Shown one piece after another: positions 57,530 through 64,000 of a stretch of 64,000 bases of DNA. This DNA is from Meconema thalassinum (lineage: Eukaryota; Arthropoda; Insecta; Orthoptera; Tettigoniidae), in assembly GCA_946902985.2 (NCBI GenBank), contig OX336393.1:128244533-128308532 (forward strand). Reading direction: 5' to 3'. Numbering within the stretch: the stretch's first letter is position 1; each line of letters begins with the position of its first letter. The position numbers and the translations under genes are program-made. A model generated the notes under the pieces. That model searched no databases. It worked only from the letters and a program-made list of their open reading frames with translations, and was not told the origin of the DNA.

Positions 57530-57625
57530 TGTTTCCACTTAGAAAATCTCACATGCATTGATCGGGAATCGAACATGGCCTTGGTGAGAAGCAAGCAGCT
57601 TAACCACTTCACCATCATGCCCCCA
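57530..57625 (-). mobile_element. SINE family I fragment (head only)
   Basis: Matches the tRNA-like head of the SINE at 19-217: ATGCATTGATCGGGAATCGA and GGCCTTGGTGAGAAGCA, with a small deletion in box B. Confidence 0.8.
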
Positions 57626-57655
57626 GTTTGTAATCCTAATTAAGGTATATGAGAT

Positions 57656-58053
57656 AATAATAATAATAATAATATAATATCGTATGGCCTCGGGTGCCTG
57701 GTGCAAGCTTTGCTATTTGACACCCAGAGGGTAGCTTGCGTGTCGAATTTCATAGTTCCTTGACTATGAAAGTCAAGGAGGTTAGATGTTAGATATCTAA
57801 TCTCCTTGAACACAATAGCGCTTTCTAGTAGAGAAATGAGGAACTTTGTGTTGGCGGAAACTCCCGAGATTAATTTTGCCATTATGAACTCGGCCTACTG
57901 AATTCAAATGGGTTCTTTGACATGCCAACATCGTATGACATGCGTATCGTATTTTTGCCGCCTTTCAAAAATCACTTACCACGGTCAGGGGCGAACCTGC
58001 AATCTTGGGGTTAGTAGACCGACACGCTATCCACTCACCCACCGTGGCAAGCT
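57656..58053 (-). mobile_element. tRNA-derived SINE (family II)
   Basis: 398 bp, closely similar throughout to 5865-6238, including CGTATGGCCTCGGGTGCC, TTCTTTGACATGCCAAC and head CCACTCACCCACCGTGGC. Perfect 13-bp TSD AGGTATATGAGAT at 57643-57655 and 58054-58066. The tail is an (AAT)n run. Confidence 0.93.
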
Positions 58054-58457
58054 AGGTATATGAGATGATGGCCATTGATCCTTTTAGTTTCCTGGTAACT
58101 ATATCCGGCAGTAGTTTGAGATTGGTCACAAAAGCGAAAAAGGCAAGGCTAATATAAAATAATGAACCTATACAAACATTTTAAGTTTTGCATATTGAAA
58201 ATATACAAACAAAGAACTAACTAAAGGCTTAAGGGACACTAGGGCTGAGTTTTTCAACTTCCACATTTTTTATCAGAATGAGTTGAAATTTAAACTGCAT
58301 GCTTAGAATAGTAACACTAAGTCACATACCAAATTTGAAAATGTAATTGATTTTTTACTAATTGTATTATTAAAATATACCGTGTGATCAAACTGTTCCA
58401 TGCGCATTAGCAATTGTGTAAAACGCCTGATATTTTCATTACATATACATAAAACTA

Positions 58458-58786
58458 CCAGCCTCCGTGGCTTAGGCGGCAGCACGCCGGCCTCTCACCG
58501 CTGGATCCGTGGTTCAAATCCCGGCCACTCCATGTGAGATCTGTGCTGGACAAAACGGAGGCAGACAGGTTTTTCTCCGGGTACTCCGGTTTTCCCTGTC
58601 AAAATTTCATTCCAGCAACACTCTCCGCTATCATTCCATTCCATCTGTCATTCATTTAATCATTGCCCCAGAGGAGTGCGTCAGGCCTCGGCAGCCGGCA
58701 CAGTTCATATCCTCGCCGCTAGATGGGGGCTTCATTCATTCCATTCCTGACCCGGTCGGAGACTGGAAGCAGGCTGTGGATTTTTC
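58458..58786 (+). mobile_element. tRNA-derived SINE (family VII)
   Basis: 329 bp with head GCCTCCGTGGCTTAGGCGGC (box A) and GTGGTTCAAATCCCGG (box B). The body ends CTGACCCGGTCGGAGACTGG, AAGCAGGCTGTGGA. Perfect 13-bp TSD ATACATAAAACTA at 58445-58457 and 58787-58799. Confidence 0.93.
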
Positions 58787-58869
58787 ATACATAAAACTAT
58801 TCTAAATATTATACTGTAACATTGAGACATTTCAGGAAAGTGATACATGTATGCTGTCAGATTATTTTT

Positions 58870-60359
58870 AGCCTATTTTCAATTTTGAAAAAATAGGCTT
58901 ATGAGATCACCTTTTGTCCGTGTGTGTGTGTGAGGTGTGTGTGTGTGTCCCCTAATAACTTTTAAACGGCTAGAGCGATTTCAATCAAACTCGGTAAGTC
59001 CATAGCAATATTCCGGACGAACCCGACCGTGCCCTTCAAATTTTGTTAAGTCTCACCAATCCAACATGGCGGCTATGCGAAATATTTCACCAATATTCAA
59101 TATCTCCGAAACTATTATCGATAACACCCTGGATTTTTTTACGATGATAAAGGGAACTACTAGATGTTCCCCTATGTGACTTTTGAAAAACTGATAACTA
59201 CTAAACCAACGTGGTGGCCACGCGAATTTGCGACTTTTAAATAGACGTTTCTCGCGATTTAACTAACCAAACGCAATAAAACTTGGTACAGTATATGTTT
59301 ATACACATTGTAATGCACCGACATCTAACTTCGTTCAATTGTTTACATAACCACAAGATGGCGGATGTGCGAAATATTTCACAGGCATTCTATATCTCTG
59401 AAACTATTAGCGGTATCACCCTGAAATTTTGTACGGAGATAAAGGGCACTACTGGAAGTTCGTCTATAAGACTTACAAAAACCAGTTAACTACAAAACGA
59501 CCATGGCGGCCAAGCGAATTTGAAAGTTTTAAATAGACCTTTCTCGTTATTTAATGTTCCAAACGCAATGGAATTTGGTACAGGAAATGTTCATACACAT
59601 TGTAATGCACTGGTATCTAATTTAGTTAAATTGTTCACATAACCTCAAGATGGCGGCAGTGCGAATTTTAAAATTAAGTTTTTATTTCTTGTGTTGTAGT
59701 CATGCGATCGAAGTGAAAGTTTGAATAATTATCCTTTAATGGTACATGACTCTTTGGCCTATACATTTAACAATCCATCATGGCGACCATCCGAAATATT
59801 TAGACGGCTCTGACTATCTACGAATCTATGATAGCAATCAAACTGATTTTTTTACGTTCATAGGGGCTATTGACTTAAGTTCACCTATAGGACTTTAAAT
59901 AATCTGGTGATCACAAATCCAACATGGCGGCGACGCGAAGTATAAATATTCACATGAACGTTTCTCGCAATTTAACCATCCGAGTGCAGTGAAACTTGGT
60001 ACTCTAAATCCTTATACGAATGTTAATCCACTGTCATCTAATTTATTTCAATTTTTTCCATAATCACAAGATGGCACTTGAGCGAAATTTTAAAATCTCC
60101 TTGTTACTTCTTGTGTCCTAATCATGCGATTGAAGTATGAATGCTACACGTACAGAATAATCTTCATCTATCAGTGCATAACTCTAGGACCTACATATAT
60201 AAAATCCAACATGGCGACCATCCGAAATATTTAGTCGGTTCTCAATATCTACGAATCTATTACAGCAATCAAACTGAAATTTTGTATGTTGATAGTGGCA
60301 ATTAACATAAGTAGGATACATGAAAATAGGCTGTATAGTTCTTCACGGAACTACTTGTT
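58870..60359 (+). mobile_element. Helentron-like element (H8)
   Basis: 1490 bp, the most complete standard copy. 5' end AGCCTATTTTCAATTTTGAA then AAAATAGGCTTATGAGATC; GT tract 58918-58946; body units with ATGGCGGC motifs (exact CAAGATGGCGGC at 59646-59657); 3' end GAAAATAGGCTGTATAGTTC, hairpin TTCACGGAACT, ACTTGTT. Flanked by T residues on both sides. Confidence 0.92.
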
Positions 60360-60918
60360 TTTCTTTATGTGCCATCATGATTTATGAATTTTGATAATTT
60401 TTCATAGTTTTTATTTTTATTTTTTTGGTCTGTAATTTACAAAGTGGCTGGAGATATTGCAATGTTATCTTGCAACACATGTGTATCTGAATATCCAGTG
60501 ATTTTTTTTTGTAAAATTGGTACCTAAAAACGTTGTTTGGAGATAAAAGCATTTGTATAAAATCGCATGCTATATTAACCAGTTTGGCTCACCCAATGAA
60601 ACTTTTGTGGAAAAAATGTGAAAAATACAATGTTTTGTTGTAGAGAAAAAGAGCATGGAGACCTTTCGTTTGAGTTAACCTATGACTTTCTAGGATTTCT
60701 AGTTTTAAAAGAATATCCTACTTTCTATGATTTGGCTTCCATCTTCTTTTTACACAGAGGAGATTTAAAAATGTCGCTAAGCCTTTAAAAATGGCGGTCC
60801 ATGAAAACTGTTTTACTGAAATGATCCACAAGGGTCCCAAAGATATATATATGAGAAAAACAAAAAACAGTAATTTTTTCATTTTTGCCTAAAAACTCAG
60901 CCCTAGTGTCCCTTAAAT
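60360..60918. other. Unassigned spacer
   Basis: T-rich, no ORFs or repeats recognised. The block CCCTAGTGTCCCTTAA at 60901 also occurs inverted as TTAAGGGACACTAGGG at about 58228, so 58201-58280 and 60840-60918 may be ends of one repeat interrupted by later insertions. Confidence 0.45.
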
Positions 60919-60931
60919 TATTAAACCAAAT

Positions 60932-61351
60932 TTATTATTTATTTATTTATCGTATGGCTTTTAGTGCCAGGAGTGTCCGAGGACATGTTCGGCTCGCCTG
61001 ATTCTGTAGCTGCTTCCAGCGGGTGAGCTACAAGTTCTTTTCCATTTCAAGTAGTTCCAACTTTCGCCACCAGATATCAATGATACCTAGTGGTGAACGT
61101 TGGAACTTTGATGGAGCGTTCTGACGAAATCTAACCTAACAATTTTGCTTTACACAAGTTTAGTCTGTCAAATGATATTTTACATGCCATAAATCTATGA
61201 CATGGGACCGCCGGCTTTACTTCCCCTCCGAAGGAAAGCATACTGAAGGATTTTTAACGCTCTTAAAAAATCCGACGACTTCAGCCGGGTTTGAACCCGC
61301 TATCTTGGGCACAGCAGTTCAGCATGCTACCGATTACGCCACCGAAGCCGC
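60932..61351 (-). mobile_element. tRNA-derived SINE (family III, full length)
   Basis: 420 bp. Head at right with box B GCGGGTTTGAACCCG-type sequence (about 61280-61300); body CTTCCCCTCCGAAGGAAAG; core ACATGCCATAAATCTATGAC; left end GCCATACGATAAATAAATAA on the minus strand. Perfect 13-bp TSD TATTAAACCAAAT at 60919-60931 and 61352-61364. Confidence 0.93.
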
Positions 61352-61364
61352 TATTAAACCAAAT

Positions 61365-62650
61365 GTATTACATTAACACATTTACGAAACATATTCAGTA
61401 CAAAAAAACACAGTAACTGGCGAATTTATGATTTAAACAAGCTTTCAATTTTGTTATGAATCACAATGTTTGATCCTGAAATCTTAATGCCCATAATGTT
61501 AATCAAAGGAAGGTGAACGTACAAAAATAATTAGAAAGTATTAGCTGACCAAGGCCAGTGGAGTCCTGCACAGCGTAGCGCCACCAGTATTGAACATGAC
61601 GTCATCGCAGTAGTTAGCCGAGGAGAACAACAAGCTAGTCCATGATTACGACACACGATGCATTATTCTGATATAAAAATCAACATTTTTAAAAACGTTT
61701 CTTAACACCATCCCGCAGAACAACTGTTGAAATTAAGGACTATTTACCCACAGGCAACATCCCTTCTTATTCCCATTAAAATAATAAATGTATGCAATTT
61801 ATCAGGTCTACGTTTTCACTCTTCATTTGTTTGAGTGTTCATTTGAAAGTAAAATAGTTCCGAAGGGTATAACTTGAAAATTAACACTTTGAGAAGAGAT
61901 AGGTCGAGCGAGAGAGGCGAGTAATGGGTGGAATCCTCCATTACGGCATCACGCAACCCTGAGAGTCTAGTATTAACACATAATGTTAGCGATAGATGGC
62001 ACTGTGATACATCTAATTATTACGCGGGATAATACACCCGGTAATTTATATGGCCTAATGTGCGTTTATAAATTTATTAATTCTTCAAGTTAGATTTTTA
62101 CGTAACCTTGCTGCTGCCCACTGTCTGAAAGGTAATTGAGGAGAACAAAATTAGTAAAATTAGAACCTATTGAGATTAATAACGCTGCAACCCGTCTTTG
62201 AAGTGCAACCGGGTGCCAAGCTAATGTATTCACTCCTCCAGACCACACCTTCGCGCATGCGTAGCCCAATAAATATATTTAGATTGAGGTGGTAATCTTC
62301 TGAAGTTTGTAACAGATACCTTATCGAAATTATGGGAAAGAACAAGAAATGACCTGTATACCACCAAATAGTTTCTCATTCCACACTGCGTACTTTCAAA
62401 GTAGTACATATTTCAAATATTGGATTCTCAGTGGATTTAACATGTAGTCATATGGCGACAAACTGCAAAGGCGTAGAAATATCAACATGTATGATGGGTG
62501 TATAATTAAATAAATTTAACATTTTTTAAGTTCTTAAATAAAATAAAATAATAGTTAGATAAAATTACATTAAATCAAATAAAAATGAAATGAAAATAAC
62601 ATTATATGAAAAAAATTTAACAATTTTTAATTAAAGAAAATTAAAAGAAA
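61365..62650. other. Unassigned spacer
   Basis: No recognisable gene. The block from about 62500 to 62650 is A-rich. Nothing structural seen. Confidence 0.4.
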
Positions 62651-62654
62651 TTTA

Positions 62655-63665
62655 AACAAGTAGTTCCATGAAGAACAATACAGCCTATTTTCATATATCC
62701 TACTTTTGTTAATTTCCTCTATCAACATACAACATTTCAGTTTGATTGCTGTAATAGATCCGCAGATATTGAGAACGGTCTAAATATTTCGAATAATCGG
62801 CATGATGGATTTTTATTTATGTAGGTCTTAGAGTTATTCACTATTTCATGAAGATTATTGTGTAGGTGTATATCACACAAGAAACAAAAACGAGATTTTA
62901 AAATTTCGCACAGCTGCCGTCTTGTGGTTATGAAAACAATTGAAATAAATTAGATGCCAGTGGATTAAAATTTGTATAAGCATTTACCGTACCAAGTTTC
63001 AAAGCACCTGGATGGTTAAAACGCGAGAAACGTCCATATAAATACTTACATTTCGCGTCACCGCCATGTTGGATTTGTGCTCACCAGGTTATTGCAAGTC
63101 TCATACGTGAACTTATGTTCATAGCCTCTATGAATATAATAGAGGTGTGGTGGCGCAGCAGTCAAACTGTTGGCCTCTCACCAAGGTGGACTGGGTTCGA
63201 TTCCCGGTCAATTCATGTGAGATTTTCGAAGTGATATGCCATGTCTTGTGGTTCGGATTCCACGTAAAAGGAGGTCCCGTGGCTCATAATCACAAGATTC
63301 ACGGTCACGTAAAACTACAATCTTCCTTTCTATGAACATAAGAAATTTCAGTTCCATTACTGTAATAGATTCGTAGATATTGAGATCCGTCTAAATATCT
63401 CGGATAGTCGCCATATTGGATCGTTATATGTATAGGCCATAAAATTATGTACCATTAAATGAAAATTATGATGTAGGTTCATTATTCAAACTTCCACTTC
63501 GATCGCATGATTACGACACAAGAAATAAAAACGTAATCTTAAAATTTCGCACAGCCGTCATCTTGAGATTATGTAAACAATTGAACTAAATTATATACCC
63601 GTGCATTACAATGGTATAAAAATTTACTGTACCATATTTCACTGCGCTCAGATTGTTAAATTATC
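62655..63665 (-). mobile_element. Helentron-like element (H9), 5'-truncated, interrupted by a SINE
   Basis: The left boundary AACAAGTAGTTCCATGAAGA is the inverted 3' end. The body follows the family order and has a GCCGTCATCTTG variant near 63553-63566. The 5' GT tract and hairpin are missing at the right. A SINE (63140-63328) interrupts it. Confidence 0.8.
63140..63328 (+). mobile_element. tRNA-derived SINE (family I) inserted in H9
   Basis: Head GAGGTGTGGTGGCGCAGCAG and box B TGGGTTCGATTCCCGG; body and tail match the inverse of 19-217. TSD TCTATGAATATAA (63127-63139) and TCTATGAACATAA (63329-63341), one mismatch. Removing it restores the Helentron-family sequence CCTCTATGAACATAAG. Confidence 0.92.
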
Positions 63666-64000
63666 TCGTTATCTGTTGCTCAGAAAGCTTTTTTTACAAG
63701 GGATGTCCAACACGCAGGCCAAAACAATTTTGTTCCGAGTTGTTTTAAATAAACTTAATTTCAAATCTATATGCTAAAATATGCTGTTATGTTCAGAATA
63801 TGCAATACATCCAATAAACCCACAAAATATGCATTTACAAAACTCCGGTGCCAAATGATAAGTACCCGAAAATTACATTAATATGTCCAGTGCACGAGTT
63901 GTTCGAAGTAAGGGCGACTCAAAGGAGTCGGATGGGTGTTAACCCTTCCCCATTCAGCCTGATAACTTATATAAATTAATTAATTAATAAATATATATCA
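63666..64000. other. Unassigned right edge
   Basis: No gene or repeat recognised in the available sequence. Confidence 0.3.

Overview
This 64 kb window looks like intergenic or intronic DNA from a large, repeat-rich insect genome. The evidence is non-LTR (RTE-clade) retrotransposons, a THAP-type P element, mariner remnants, a Ty3/Gypsy element, many tRNA-derived SINEs, Helentron/DINE-1-like elements, AT-rich spacers and trinucleotide microsatellites. There are no bacterial operons, rRNA genes, true tRNA genes or CRISPR arrays. The SINE bodies and tails resemble repeats common in large-genome polyneopteran insects, but the order is an inference. I find no convincing host gene; one weak exon-like ORF (38374-38643) is noted.

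Layout. 1-10.9 kb: a 5'-truncated RTE copy with a SINE inserted in it, a 4.8 kb stretch without recognisable genes, another SINE, an RTE 3' fragment, and a full-length but broken RTE (7440-10860). 11.4-17 kb: a two-unit minisatellite, a mariner N-terminal remnant, a Helentron-like element with about 292-bp internal repeats, SINE pieces and a double-ended Helentron-like element. 17.17-20.41 kb: a full-length RTE with one uninterrupted endonuclease-RT ORF and a perfect 15-bp target-site duplication (TSD), inserted beside a decayed Cys-rich ORF. 22.35-26.11 kb: a complete-ended P element with a broken THAP transposase, inserted in a LINE 3'-UTR-like repeat. 26.5-30.8 kb: three Helentron-like copies, one nested and one inverted. 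31.0-32.0 kb: mariner pseudogene. 33-38.1 kb: SINEs around an LTR-like region with a minus-strand TATA box. 39.1-42.1 kb: a long, 5'-truncated RTE ORF on the minus strand. 42.16-53.44 kb: a Ty3/Gypsy element with 1.9 kb LTRs; its left LTR carries a 1.4 kb Helentron-like insertion that the right LTR lacks. 53.5-64 kb: SINEs, three more Helentron-like copies and a foldback element.

How the parts relate. Non-autonomous SINEs and Helentron-like elements outnumber elements with coding capacity. The RTE copies carry the endonuclease/RT type that could mobilise SINEs, but no SINE-LINE 3'-end match is proven here. No helicase (Rep/Hel) gene is present, so the Helentron-like copies would depend on an enzyme encoded elsewhere. 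Nesting gives a relative order: RTE then SINE at the left edge; Helentron-like element then SINE at 63 kb; LTR element then Helentron-like element at 42.9 kb; LINE tail then P element at 22.3 kb.

The most informative observations are the LTR-versus-LTR empty site that fixes the Helentron-like element's ends, the recurring 12-mer in that family that matches the YY1/Pho consensus, and the structurally intact RTE.
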